Assembly: GCF_009687845.1 (NCBI RefSeq)
Contig: NZ_BLAD01000103.1
Span: 1 to 35,874 of the forward strand
Length of the DNA stretch: 35,874 nucleotides
Direction of reading: 5' to 3'
Origin: Acrocarpospora corrugata
GTDB taxonomy: Bacteria > Actinomycetota > Actinomycetes > Streptosporangiales > Streptosporangiaceae
In this document: positions 1 to 8,227 of the stretch, one piece after another
Layout: every line of letters starts with the position of its first letter
Numbering within the stretch: the stretch's first letter is position 1
Notes under the pieces: generated by a model
The model's database searches: none
The model's input: only the letters and a program-made list of their open reading frames with translations
What the model was told of the DNA's origin: nothing
Position numbers and translations under genes: made by a program

Positions 1-1978
1 TCAATACCGTCAGGCACGCTTTCCCGCGGTCCAGCCGCAGACCTCGGCCGAGCTGCTGCAGGAACACGGTGGCGCTGTCGGTGGGCCGCAGGAACAGCAC
101 TGTGTCGATACTGGGAATGTCCACGCCCTCGTTGAACAGGTCGACCGAGAAGACGATGTTGACCTGCCGGGAGCGCAGCGCCTGAAGCCCTTCGTTCTGC
201 CGGGCCCGCGGCGTACGGGAGGTTATCGCGAGGGCGGGGATGCCCAACTCGTTGAAACGCTCGGCCATGTATTCGGCGTGCTCGATGCTGACGCAGAATC
301 CGATCGCCCGCATCCTGCTCACGTCGCCGACTTTGCGGCGCAGCGTTTCCACGACCAGCCGGACGCGGGCGTCGTTTCCGGTGAACACATTGCTGAGCCG
401 GGCCAGGTCGTATCCCTGACCGCGTTTCCACGGCACCGCCGACAGGTCCACGCCGTCGTGCACGCCGAAATACTGGAAAGGCACGAGTAGTTGCCGCTCG
501 ATGGCCTCCCAGAGGCGCAGTTCGACCGCGGTCCGGCCGCCGAACCAATGCCGGAGGTCCTGCCCGTCCGTACGTTCCGGGGTGGCCGTCAGACCGAGCA
601 GGACCCGGGGGTTGAGGTGGTTGAGCAGGCGGGTGTAGGTCGGGGCTTCGGCATGGTGGAACTCGTCCACGATCACCATGTCGAAGGTGGTCGGATCCAG
701 GAGTTCCAGGTCCAGGCGGTGGAGCGACTGGATGGAGGCGAAGACGTGGCGGTGGTGTTCCGGCTTGCGGCCGCCGACGTACATTTCGCCGAAGGCGCCC
801 TCGCGGAGGACTTGGCGGAAGGTCGCCTGACTCTGGAGCAGGATGCTCTCTCGGTGGGCGACGAACAGCAGGGAGTCGACTTCGCCGGCTTCCCGCAGGT
901 TGCGGTAGTCGAGGGCGGAGACCACAGTCTTGCCGGTGCCGGTGGCCATGACGACGAGGTTGCGCCATCGGTCGTGCAGCTGTCGTTCGGCGGCGAGGTC
1001 GTCGAGGACTTCGCTCTGGTAGCCGTACGGGCGGACGTCCAGGGACGCGATGGCCAGCGGCGACTGGTCGGAGCCTTCCAGGCCGAGGGCTTCGTCGAGG
1101 CGGAGCCGGTGGTCCTCGGTGGCGGGATCGTAGGTCTCGAAGGCGGGATCGCCCCAGTACTCCTCGAAGGTGGCCGCGAAGGTGTCCAGGAGATGGCTCT
1201 GCTCCATGGCGGACATGCGGACGTTCCACTCCAGGCCATCGATCAGCGCAGATTTCGACATATTCGAGGAACCGACGTATGCGGTGGAGAAGCCGGTCTC
1301 GCGGTGGAAGAGCCAGGCTTTGGCGTGCAGGCGGGTGGTCTTGGTCTCGTAGGAGATTTTGATCGTCGCGCCCAGTTCGGCCAGCCGGTCCAGGGCCCGG
1401 CGTTCGGTGGCGCCCCGGTAGGTGGTCGTGATCACCCGTAGTTGGCCGCCGCGGCGGACGAAATCGGCCAGTTCGTCGTCCAGGATGCGGACGCCGTACC
1501 AGCGGACGAAGGCGCAGAGCAGGTCGACTCGGTCGGCGGAGGCGAGTTCGCGTTTGAGTTCGTGGCCGATGCTGGGCTGGCCGTGCCCGTTGACCAGGAG
1601 CGCGCTGCCGGCCAGTGGCGTCTCGGGGCGTTGCGGGAAGGCCGGTTCGCCGCTGAGGGTCCGGGTGCGCGTGATGGCCAGGAGCAACTCGTGGGAGGCG
1701 GCGACCAGGTCGTCGGCTTCCGCGGCGTCGGGGAGGACGCCGCCGATCACGGTGGTCAGCCGGTTGATCAGCTCGATCTGCTTGGCGAGTTTCTCGGCGT
1801 CGTCCTTGCCGCGGAGGGCGCGCAGGGCCCGGCGGGTGAGCGTGGCGAGGTGGGCGGCCAGCAGGCCGGGGGCCTCGTCCTGGTCAAAGGGGCGGAGCTG
1901 AGCGGGATGTCCGGTCAGGCGGCGCGCCAGCCCATCCGTGACAAGTTGCTCGTAAAGGCCTGGTACGAGGTCGCCCAT
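1..1978 (-). CDS. PLD-domain DEAD/DEAH-box superfamily II helicase, C-terminus cut by window edge
   Basis: The frame reads open from ATG at 1978 to base 1 without a stop, giving 659 residues of a longer protein. An N-terminal phospholipase-D-like domain is shown by LHAKAW (H218, K220) and GSSN (N239). A helicase core follows: Walker A MATGTGKT (residues 344-351), DEFH box (438-441), the motif III-like TATPERTDG, and motif VI QQLGRGLR (641-648). This order (PLD-like, ResIII-type ATPase, helicase C) matches large actinobacterial helicases that often end in a DUF3427 domain; that end would lie outside the window. A role in DNA repair or defence is family-level inference, since no methylase or specificity subunit is visible. 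The start is supported by a good N-terminal reading frame, but the ribosome site is weak. Confidence 0.88.
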   Translation of the reverse strand, partial: MGDLVPGLYEQLVTDGLARRLTGHPAQLRPFDQDEAPGLLAAHLATLTRRALRALRGKDDAEKLAKQIELINRLTTVIGGVLPDAAEADDLVAASHELLLAITRTRTLSGEPAFPQRPETPLAGSALLVNGHGQPSIGHELKRELASADRVDLLCAFVRWYGVRILDDELADFVRRGGQLRVITTTYRGATERRALDRLAELGATIKISYETKTTRLHAKAWLFHRETGFSTAYVGSSNMSKSALIDGLEWNVRMSAMEQSHLLDTFAATFEEYWGDPAFETYDPATEDHRLRLDEALGLEGSDQSPLAIASLDVRPYGYQSEVLDDLAAERQLHDRWRNLVVMATGTGKTVVSALDYRNLREAGEVDSLLFVAHRESILLQSQATFRQVLREGAFGEMYVGGRKPEHHRHVFASIQSLHRLDLELLDPTTFDMVIVDEFHHAEAPTYTRLLNHLNPRVLLGLTATPERTDGQDLRHWFGGRTAVELRLWEAIERQLLVPFQYFGVHDGVDLSAVPWKRGQGYDLARLSNVFTGNDARVRLVVETLRRKVGDVSRMRAIGFCVSIEHAEYMAERFNELGIPALAITSRTPRARQNEGLQALRSRQVNIVFSVDLFNEGVDIPSIDTVLFLRPTDSATVFLQQLGRGLRLDRGKACLTVL

Positions 1979-1996
1979 GGCCGGCACCGTACCTGA

Positions 1997-2203
1997 TCAC
2001 GAAGTGGGCTGGCCGTCGTTTCGGAACGTCAAGCCGTGCTGGGTGAGGGTTTCGCGCAGGATGCCGATGGCTTTTGGGCCCATTCCGTGCAGGCGCAGGA
2101 GTTCGGCCTCCGTGACGTCCGTCAGTTGCTCCAGGTGCGTGTAGCCGGCGTTGGCCAGGGCTCGGCCCGCGGGAGCGCCCACTTTGGGGAAATCGGTGGT
2201 CAT
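1997..2203 (-). CDS. small helix-hairpin-helix DNA-binding protein
   Basis: A 68-residue protein made almost entirely of one helix-hairpin-helix module: AGYTHLEQLTDVTEAEL followed by the hairpin LHGMGPKAIGILRETL. The pattern (helix, GxGxxA-type hairpin, helix) is that of non-specific DNA-binding modules, similar to the C-terminal domain of RNA polymerase alpha and of DNA repair proteins. It ends 18 bases before the helicase start on the same strand, so the two could be cotranscribed and act on the same DNA substrates; this is inference. The specific target is unknown. Confidence 0.75.
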   Translation of the reverse strand: MTTDFPKVGAPAGRALANAGYTHLEQLTDVTEAELLRLHGMGPKAIGILRETLTQHGLTFRNDGQPTS

Positions 2204-2224
2204 CGGGGTAACGCTAGTGGGTGG

Positions 2225-2250
2225 GCTCCCGCCCTTTCCAGGGCGGGAGC
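2225..2250 (-). terminator. GC-rich hairpin terminator after the glycosidase operon
   Basis: A perfect 10-base inverted repeat (2225-2234 against 2241-2250, GCTCCCGCCC arm) closes over the six-base loop 2235-2240. A second stem with a one-base bulge (2260-2269 against 2279-2289) sits immediately after the stop codon of the family 43 glycosidase. There is no long U tract, which is usual for actinomycete terminators. The position, just after 2294 on the minus strand and before the HhH gene, fits termination of the upstream operon. Confidence 0.7.
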
Positions 2251-2293
2251 GGGGGGTTGGGCCGGTACGTGGTCAGGGCGTACCGGGCCGGGG

Positions 2294-3709
2294 TCAGAAG
2301 ACGAAAGGCCAGGCTGAGGCGTCGTAGCCGATCTTGTTGATGCCCAGGCGGGCCGTTCCCGCGTTGTCGTAGTAGTGGTAGAAGAGGAGGTCGCCGTCGG
2401 TGTCGGCGATGACGGCCTGGTGGCCGGGGCCGTGGATGGAGTCGTGGCCGGCCAGGATCTGGGTGCCGCCGCCGGAGGTCATGGCGGTTCCGTTGCGGTC
2501 GGTGTAGGGGCCGGTGACGCTGGTGGAGCGGCCGACCATGATGCGGTAGGTGCTGGCGGCGCCCTGGCAGCAGGCGTCGAAGGAGACCCAGAGGTAGTAG
2601 TACGAGCCGCGTTTCACGATGAAGGGCGCTTCGATCGCGGTGGAGCCGGTGCGCTGGGCGAGCGAGTGCAGGGTTGTGCCCGAGCGCAGGCCGGTGGCCG
2701 AATTGAGCGGGAGGAGCTTGATCCCGGTCCAGAACGAGCCGAAGCTCAGCCACCAGGCGCCGGCGTCGTCGACGATCAGGTTGGGGTCGATGGCGTTGTA
2801 CGTGCTGGACGAGGTGGTGCTGATGATCGTGCCCTGGTGGGTCCAGGTGCCGGCGGCGCCGGTCGGGCTGGTGGCCAGGAAGATGGCCGAGTTGCGGGAG
2901 CCGAACGTGGAGGCCGAGTAGTACATGTAGTAGCGGCCGTTGCGGTAGGAGATGTCGGGCGCCCACAGGTTCGGGCCGCCGCCGGTGTACGACAGCGTCC
3001 AGGACGCGCCGCCGGGGAAGGCCACTCCGGCGTCCCGCCAGGCCGTACGGTCCGTGGAGGTTTTCAGGGAGATGTTGTTGCCGGTGGCCGCCAGGAGGTA
3101 GCCGGTCGAGGTCTTCACCACGGACGGGTCGTGCGCGGTGGTGCTGCCGGTGACGACGCCGGGGCCGGGGTAGGAGGACGGCGGAGTGGAGCCGACCAGG
3201 ATGAGCTGCCACTGCTGGTTGACGCCGTTCAGGTCGGCCCACTGCACGACGTCGCCGCCGTCGGCGGTGGAGAACTCGAAGACGTCCATGGCCCGGCCGC
3301 TGTTGCGGTTGATCAGCTTCACGTAACCGTTGGTGGTGTCGACGACCGACCACTGCTGGCTGGTGGCGTTGGTGTCCGTGCCTTGCACGACGTCGGCGCC
3401 GTCGGCGGTGGACGAGCCGGACACGGCCGCGACCTTGCCGGAATGGCGGGCTTTGAGGCGGTAGTAGCCGCTGCCGGAGGAGACGAACTGCCACTGCTGG
3501 TTGGTCGCGGACGGGTTGCGGGACCACTGGATGATGTCCGCGCCGTCGGCGGTGCCCGCGCCGGAGACGTCCAGGGCCTTGGCGCTGTTGCGGTTGACCA
3601 GCTGGTACCAGGCGTTGGTGTCGATGGTGGCCGCGGCGGCGGATTCGCTCGGCAGGACGACGCCGAGCAGCACCAGCAGCACCGCGAGCGCGGATCGAAG
3701 GATTCTCAT
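2294..3709 (-). CDS. secreted ricin-type lectin plus GH43 arabinanase-like glycosidase
   Basis: A 471-residue secreted protein. A Sec signal (MRILRSALAVLLVLLG, cleavage near SAAAA) is followed by a ricin-B-type lectin domain of three QxW-type repeats (about residues 30-170: NQQWQF, SQQWSV, NQQWQL). A C-terminal five-bladed family 43 domain follows. The three expected acidic residues can be read: D194 in AHDPSVV (base), D308 in NAIDPNLIV (pKa modulator) and E360 in AIEAPFIV (acid). The sequence type is that of endo- or exo-arabinanases acting on arabinan outside the cell. The start ATG lies inside the stop of the upstream gene (ATGA overlap) behind an AGGAG site, so translation is coupled. Exact linkage specificity is uncertain. 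Confidence 0.88.
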   Translation of the reverse strand: MRILRSALAVLLVLLGVVLPSESAAAATIDTNAWYQLVNRNSAKALDVSGAGTADGADIIQWSRNPSATNQQWQFVSSGSGYYRLKARHSGKVAAVSGSSTADGADVVQGTDTNATSQQWSVVDTTNGYVKLINRNSGRAMDVFEFSTADGGDVVQWADLNGVNQQWQLILVGSTPPSSYPGPGVVTGSTTAHDPSVVKTSTGYLLAATGNNISLKTSTDRTAWRDAGVAFPGGASWTLSYTGGGPNLWAPDISYRNGRYYMYYSASTFGSRNSAIFLATSPTGAAGTWTHQGTIISTTSSSTYNAIDPNLIVDDAGAWWLSFGSFWTGIKLLPLNSATGLRSGTTLHSLAQRTGSTAIEAPFIVKRGSYYYLWVSFDACCQGAASTYRIMVGRSTSVTGPYTDRNGTAMTSGGGTQILAGHDSIHGPGHQAVIADTDGDLLFYHYYDNAGTARLGINKIGYDASAWPFVF

Positions 3710-5160
3710 GCCGCTCCTAAAGACCACTGCTGGCAGTTGTTGTTGAGCCAGGTCCACAGGCGGACGTTCGCGCCGTCGCCGTCGCCGCAGTCGGCGACGT
3801 CGGCCACCTTGCCGGTCGCCGCGTTGACCAGGCGGACGAAACCGCCCGTCGTGTGCACCAGCCGGAAACGCTGGCAGGTGTTGTTGAGCCAGCTCCACTG
3901 CTGGATGTTGGTGCCGTCGGCGGAGCCGCAGTTGCTCACGTCCAGGACCTTGCCGCTGGCCACGTTGACCAGCCTGCTGGTGTCGTCGGCCTGGTCCTCG
4001 ATCCGCCAGCGCTGGTTGGTGCCGCCGGTGCAGGTCCACTGCTGGACGTTCGCGCCGTCCGCGCCGGAGGAGCCGGCCACCTCAAGGCACTTGCCACTGT
4101 TCCGGTTGACCAGCGTGTACGCGCTGGGGGTGCTGGCCGTCTCCCCGGCCGGAGCCGCCAGGGACACCCCGGTTCCGACCGGTGTGCCGAAGTTCGGGCT
4201 CCCGTCGGAGTTCCAGGTGAACCGCTGGGCGCGGGTGGTACGCCCGTTGTCGCAGCCGCCGCTGGAGAAACTGTTGGCGTGGTAGACGATCCAGTTCTCG
4301 GCGCCGTTGGGTGAGGTGAAGAAGCCGTTGTGGCCGGGGCCGTACACGCTGCCGGACTGCTGGAACACGGGTGTGGACTTCTTGGCCCACGAGGCGGCGC
4401 TGAGCGGGTTTCCGCCGTTGTAGGTGAGCTGTCCCAGCCGGTAGTTGGGCCCCCAGCAGGCGCTGGCCGAGTAGACGACGAACGTCTGCCCGTTCCGTTG
4501 CAGCGCCTCCGGCCCTTCGTTGACCGTGCCGCCCTGGGTCTCCCAGCTGTAGGTCGGGCTGGAGATCAGACTGAAGGCGCTCCCGCTGATCGTGTACGGA
4601 TTGCTCATCGGCGCGATCACCAGACTCTGCGCGCTGCCGTTCACGAAACCGCTGCCGAGCAGGTAGAGCGACCCGTTGAGCTGCATCGGACTGGCGTCGA
4701 TCAGCCAGCCCCCGGGCGAGAGATTGGACCCGGTCAGCACGTTCCGGTACGTGTACGGCCCGAGCGGATCGCTGCCCGCGCTCTCCAGCACATGCGTGCG
4801 CTGGCTGTCACAGCATGCCGCCCCGACCGCTCCCGCCGAGTAGTACAGATACCACCGCCCGTTGAACAGGTGGATCTCCGGCGCCCACATGTTGGTGCCC
4901 CGGGACGCCGTCGTGTCCTGCCAGACCTGCACACTCGGCGCAGTCGCAAGTCCCCCCAACGACGGAGATTTCCGCATGACGAGGGTGTTGGTGAACGAGG
5001 TGGTGATCAGGTAGTAGCTGCCGTTGTAGTAGCGCAGCCAGGGATCGGCGCCTTTCTGGGATTTGATCGGATTGGTGTACGACGTCGCCGCCGAGGCCGG
5101 GAGCCCGGGGGCCAGCCCGAGCAGCAGCACAGCGAGGACGACCAGGGATTTTCGGATCAC
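3706..5160 (-). CDS. secreted GH43 exo-alpha-arabinofuranosidase-like enzyme with C-terminal CBM13 lectin
   Basis: A 484-residue secreted protein started by GTG at 5160, five bases after a strong AGGAGGAG site; longer upstream frames lack a ribosome site. The signal peptide has hydrophobic core VVLAVLLLGL and likely cleavage near PASAA. The family 43 domain carries D39 in GADPWLRYY, D155 in LIDASPM and E215 in VNEGPEAL. The GADPW opening and VMRKSP segment resemble exo-1,5-alpha-L-arabinofuranosidases of streptomycetes. Three lectin repeats (NQRWRI, CQRFRL, CQQWSL) form the C-terminus. Its lectin module is at the C-terminus, whereas that of the downstream enzyme is at the N-terminus. Together they suggest endo plus exo attack on arabinan, which is inference from family. 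Confidence 0.88.
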   Translation of the reverse strand: MIRKSLVVLAVLLLGLAPGLPASAATSYTNPIKSQKGADPWLRYYNGSYYLITTSFTNTLVMRKSPSLGGLATAPSVQVWQDTTASRGTNMWAPEIHLFNGRWYLYYSAGAVGAACCDSQRTHVLESAGSDPLGPYTYRNVLTGSNLSPGGWLIDASPMQLNGSLYLLGSGFVNGSAQSLVIAPMSNPYTISGSAFSLISSPTYSWETQGGTVNEGPEALQRNGQTFVVYSASACWGPNYRLGQLTYNGGNPLSAASWAKKSTPVFQQSGSVYGPGHNGFFTSPNGAENWIVYHANSFSSGGCDNGRTTRAQRFTWNSDGSPNFGTPVGTGVSLAAPAGETASTPSAYTLVNRNSGKCLEVAGSSGADGANVQQWTCTGGTNQRWRIEDQADDTSRLVNVASGKVLDVSNCGSADGTNIQQWSWLNNTCQRFRLVHTTGGFVRLVNAATGKVADVADCGDGDGANVRLWTWLNNNCQQWSLGAA

Positions 5161-5172
5161 GACTCCTCCTGA

Positions 5173-5186
5173 TGTTAGCGCAACCA
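5173..5186 (-). promoter_or_regulatory. imperfect LacI-type operator in the leader of the GH43 operon
   Basis: TGTTAGCGCAACCA matches the general LacI-family pattern TGTnAnCGnTnACA with two mismatches and is a 10-of-14 symmetric dyad. It lies 12 bases upstream of the GTG start, overlapping the stretch just before the ribosome site. Carbohydrate-responsive LacI repressors commonly bind such sites near actinomycete glycosidase genes. No LacI gene is in the window. Confidence 0.45.
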
Positions 5187-5221
5187 TTTGTGCGCCCGAA
5201 GGTGCTCCGATGTTTCCTGGG

Positions 5222-5250
5222 ATGGTCGGCCCGCTATGCATGCCTGTCAA
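5222..5250 (-). promoter_or_regulatory. candidate promoter of the GH43 operon
   Basis: On the minus strand a perfect -35 TTGACA (5250-5245) is followed after 17 bases by GACCAT (5227-5222), which keeps only the second and last bases of a -10 consensus. Transcription would start near 5214, leaving a leader of about 54 bases that contains the downstream operator-like dyad. The -10 is weak, so the site is tentative. Confidence 0.35.
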
Positions 5251-5336
5251 CAACCTGCTCAACGCGCCAGCGGATTCATCGATGGCGCGTGAAACGTTCA
5301 CCGGACGAGGCCGGCCCCTTGAGAAGGCTCAGGCTT

Positions 5337-5350
5337 TGTGAGCGATAACA
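5337..5350. promoter_or_regulatory. LacI-family operator-like site (full consensus match)
   Basis: TGTGAGCGATAACA fits every fixed position of the LacI-family operator pattern TGTnAnCGnTnACA and resembles the E. coli lac operator with one central base removed. It lies between the unknown protein gene (ending 5391) and the GH43 operon, about 175 bases before the GTG start and about 90 bases upstream of the candidate -35 box. A role as an auxiliary operator is inferred from its partner site at 5173-5186. Confidence 0.5.
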
Positions 5351-5390
5351 GTCACTTCTTGCCGTCCGTCGAAGTACTATTCCATGATCA

Positions 5391-6371
5391 TCATGGCCTC
5401 GGGAAGACGGGGATCCGGTGGAGGCTGACCTCCAGAACGGTCGCCGTCGCCTTCGGCTCCTCGGTGAAGTAGAACTCGGCGGCCACCTCGCAGCTGTACG
5501 GCGCGCCCGCCACCTCCACCCGATACACCCGGGTATGCGGACTGTCCCAATGCACCCGGGGCGGCACGAACCCGGCCCCAAGCAGTGCGTCCAGATCAGC
5601 CCGGATCAACGCGGTCGACGACGGCAGCACCCGTACATACCTGAACCGCCCGGCCCGGCTGCTGAGCAGCAACTCGGCCGCCCCGGGCGGCGGCGGCTCC
5701 ACCGCGATCTCGCCCCGGCGGGGCACCAGCTCCCCGGGCAGCCCGAGCGCCCCGGCCACCAGTGCGGGATCGTCCATGGTCAACCGGCACAGCGTGTGCG
5801 CCCACGACAGCAGCACCCCGGCGTCCAGCGGCACCCCCGTCCGGCGCCGTCCCCCCGGCTCCGCCACCTCCAGGGGAACCACGGGCCGGACCCAGGCCGA
5901 CGGCCACTCCTCCAGGTCGAGATACTCGTGCCCGTTCACGATCAGCGTGTACAGCGGCTCGGCCGGGAAATCGTTCACCCGGATCGTCAGCGCGTCCCCG
6001 CCGACCGACGCCCGGTAGGGGAGTTCGCCGTCGCCGGTGTGCGACCACACGATCGCGACCGTGCTGAGGTCACGCGGGGAACGGTCGGCGACCAGTCCGG
6101 CCAGCAGGTCCGCCAGCTCGTCCGGCGCGCACCAGTCCTCCTGGTCGTGGCAGCTGACCCGGAGCCGGTTGCCCAGCCGGTCGAAGGAGAGCCGCTCGAA
6201 GCCGATGTCGTGCCCCGCGCGCAGGCGGATGATCACGTCGTGCACGTCGGCGGTGTCGAGCCAGCCGTACTCGATGCCGCTGATCACGTGCTCCCAGCAG
6301 CCGCGCAACCGGGGATCCGCCGGCCGGACCCGGCGAGCCGCGGCGAGCAGCTGGTGGTCGATGTCTGGCAT
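5391..6371 (-). CDS. conserved-looking protein of unknown function, 326 aa
   Basis: I do not recognise this 326-residue protein. It has no signal peptide, membrane segment or nucleotide-binding motif. It is soluble-looking and rich in acidic and tryptophan residues (WEHVISGIEYGWLD, DLEEWPSAWVRPV). The ATG at 6371 is preceded by AGGA eight bases upstream. Codon use is typical of the neighbours, with strongly G/C third positions, which supports a real gene. The stop lies inside a 15-base odd palindrome (5382-5396). It is transcribed toward the glycosidase operon, but the 230-base gap with operator-like sites argues that it is a separate unit. Confidence 0.75.
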   Translation of the reverse strand: MPDIDHQLLAAARRVRPADPRLRGCWEHVISGIEYGWLDTADVHDVIIRLRAGHDIGFERLSFDRLGNRLRVSCHDQEDWCAPDELADLLAGLVADRSPRDLSTVAIVWSHTGDGELPYRASVGGDALTIRVNDFPAEPLYTLIVNGHEYLDLEEWPSAWVRPVVPLEVAEPGGRRRTGVPLDAGVLLSWAHTLCRLTMDDPALVAGALGLPGELVPRRGEIAVEPPPPGAAELLLSSRAGRFRYVRVLPSSTALIRADLDALLGAGFVPPRVHWDSPHTRVYRVEVAGAPYSCEVAAEFYFTEEPKATATVLEVSLHRIPVFPRP

Positions 6372-6432
6372 GGGTGGATCCTTTCGACGACCGGCCGCCC
6401 GCTCATCTCAACGGACGGCCAGTCGCCGCGGC

Positions 6433-7466
6433 TCACGACACCGGATCGGTGATGCGGATGTCGAGAGTGGTGGTCGCGGAGGAAGCGGGGAGGCTGGCTG
6501 TGCCGATGATGGTCACGCTAGACGATTTGCCGTGCGATGGGGTGGTTTGGGGGTCGGCGGTGAATGTCACAGTAACCGACTCGCCGACCGATATCAGCTT
6601 CGATCCGAAGTTTGCTGTCACGCCCGGCGGGAGGTCGATGCCGGCGGTGTTCAGGGTCACTACCTGGCGTGAGTCGTTGAGGGGGAGTACGGAGATGACG
6701 GCGGTCGCCGTACCGCCCGGGGCGAGGTCGAGGGTGTCCTCCCGGGTCTCCAGGCGGAACCTGGGTGCGGTGACCGGGCGGATCGCCAGGGTGTGCGATG
6801 AGGTGCTGAAGGCGGGGCGCGGGCCCGCGTCGATCGCGGTCACGCCGGTGAGGCCGGGGACGCGGATCGGCGTCAGGCGGTTGGCCTGGGCGCCGTCGCC
6901 GAGCTGGCCCAGTAGTTGAAACCCCACGTCCAGACGGAGCCGTCGGAGCGGCGGGCCGCGCTGAGGCCGTACCCTGCCGTGACCTGGGTGACGCCGGTCA
7001 GGCCCGGCACCGGGCCCGGCGTCGACCTGGGGGTGGTGGTGCCGTCGCCGAGCTGGCCGTCGCTGTTGCCGCCCCACGCCCAGACGGTGCCGTCGCCGCG
7101 CAGGGCCAGCGTGTGGCGCACCCCCGCCGCGATCTCGGTGACGTCGGTCAGGTTGGGGACCTGGGTGGGTACGAGCGAACCGCCCCACGTGTAGACCGTG
7201 CCGTCGGCGGCGATGGCCGCACTGTGCTCACCGCCCGAAGCGACCTGGACGAACCCCAGGCCAGGACCACTCACCCCGACCGGAGTGCCGCGGTTGATCG
7301 TGGTTCCGTCGCCCAGTTGACCCGACCCGTTGAAACCCCAGGCGGCGGCGTGCGTCCAGCCGCTCGGCGGGTCGTTCGGCTTGGGAGCCGCGGCGGCCGT
7401 GCCCGCGACGGTCACGGCCATCAAGAAGATCATTCCAGCTTTGTACGTACGCCGTTGACGGGACAT
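6433..7466 (-). pseudogene. secreted RCC1-repeat protein disrupted by a one-base frameshift
   Basis: The start ATG at 7466 follows GGAGGTGA and opens a signal peptide (MIFLMAVTVAGTAAAA). RCC1-type repeats with the hallmark WGxNxxGQLGDG follow (WGFNGSGQLGDG, WGGNSDGQLGDG). In the last repeat the frame reads WGFNYW and then shifts: GQLGDG continues only in the next frame. This is explained by loss of one G in a G run at 6908-6910 (CCC on the plus strand). In frame one the protein stops at 6873. The second frame continues to 6433 through a beta-rich Ig/NEW3-like tail (for example GVTANFGSKLISVGESV). The intact protein would have about 345 residues and probably be an extracellular beta-propeller. 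A sequencing error in the homopolymer is equally possible. Confidence 0.8.
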
Positions 7467-7534
7467 CGGCTCACCTCCGCTGCCCATTGGACCGGTTCAA
7501 AGCCGCGGCGGACAGCGCCACTACCTGGCCAGAA

Positions 7535-8227
7535 TCAGTGCGTAGTGGTCGGGTTGAACCCCGCGACCAGGCACGGCAGGTCGTCCGCCCCGGTCAGGCT
7601 CACCTGGGCGATCCCCGACACCGGCACATCGATCATGCGCCCCCACGCGCCGGACCCGGACTGCACCGTGATCGTGCCCAGCGTCTCGTTCCGCCCGTCC
7701 CGCGTGCTCAGCCGGACCGTGTACGGCCCGGCGGTCGTCCCGTACTGAACGGTGATGAAAATCCACGAAGGCTTGCCCTGATACGCGAAGATGCGCCCCG
7801 CCGTGCTGCCGTCCGGGGCGGCGAACGTCTTGGCCGTCATGTAACGGCCGTTGGCCGCCGCCAGGGTACGGCGGTAGCTGTCGGCCACCCGGCGGTCGTC
7901 GGCGGTGAGCTGCCACATCCCGACCCCGCCCAGCGCCATCGCCACGACGAACGCCGCCGCCAGCCGCAACCGGCCGGGCCAGCGCCGCCGCCGCGGCGGG
8001 TTCAGCGCGGCCAGCACCTTCAGCTCGAACCCGGGCGGCGGCTCCACCGGGGGGACCAGCGGCAGCAGCTCGTCCACCACGAACGCGGCGGCGTCCAATT
8101 CGCGGTGGCACTCCGTGCAGGTGGCCAGATGCCTGAGCGCGCGGGCCCGTTCGTCGCCCGCGGCCACCCCGGCGGCGAGTTCGGGGATCAGCTCCCGTAC
8201 GGACGCGCACTCCGGTGTCTCATTCAT
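7535..8227 (-). CDS. transmembrane ZAS-type anti-sigma factor
   Basis: A 230-residue membrane protein. The N-terminal cytoplasmic domain has the zinc anti-sigma signature H33-x3-C37-x2-C40 (HLATCTEC). One membrane helix follows near residues 88-106 (LAAAFVVAMALGGVGMWQL), and then an extracytoplasmic domain of about 120 residues that is not the usual RskA domain. It should bind and silence the ECF sigma factor encoded just upstream. Its ATG overlaps the last eight bases of that gene, which indicates coupled expression at a fixed ratio. The external domain probably senses or is proteolysed in response to an envelope signal; the signal is unknown. Confidence 0.88.
   Translation of the reverse strand: MNETPECASVRELIPELAAGVAAGDERARALRHLATCTECHRELDAAAFVVDELLPLVPPVEPPPGFELKVLAALNPPRRRRWPGRLRLAAAFVVAMALGGVGMWQLTADDRRVADSYRRTLAAANGRYMTAKTFAAPDGSTAGRIFAYQGKPSWIFITVQYGTTAGPYTVRLSTRDGRNETLGTITVQSGSGAWGRMIDVPVSGIAQVSLTGADDLPCLVAGFNPTTTH

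Noticed and set aside
2375-4285. Long open frame on the plus strand across the glycosidase genes
   Set aside because: It is antisense to two well-supported GH43 genes; the Val/Gly/Ala-rich translation has no domain and no ribosome site.
5382-5396. 15-base palindrome over the stop of the unknown protein gene
   Set aside because: The arms are only seven bases and AT-rich; too weak for a terminator and not similar to the LacI-type sites.
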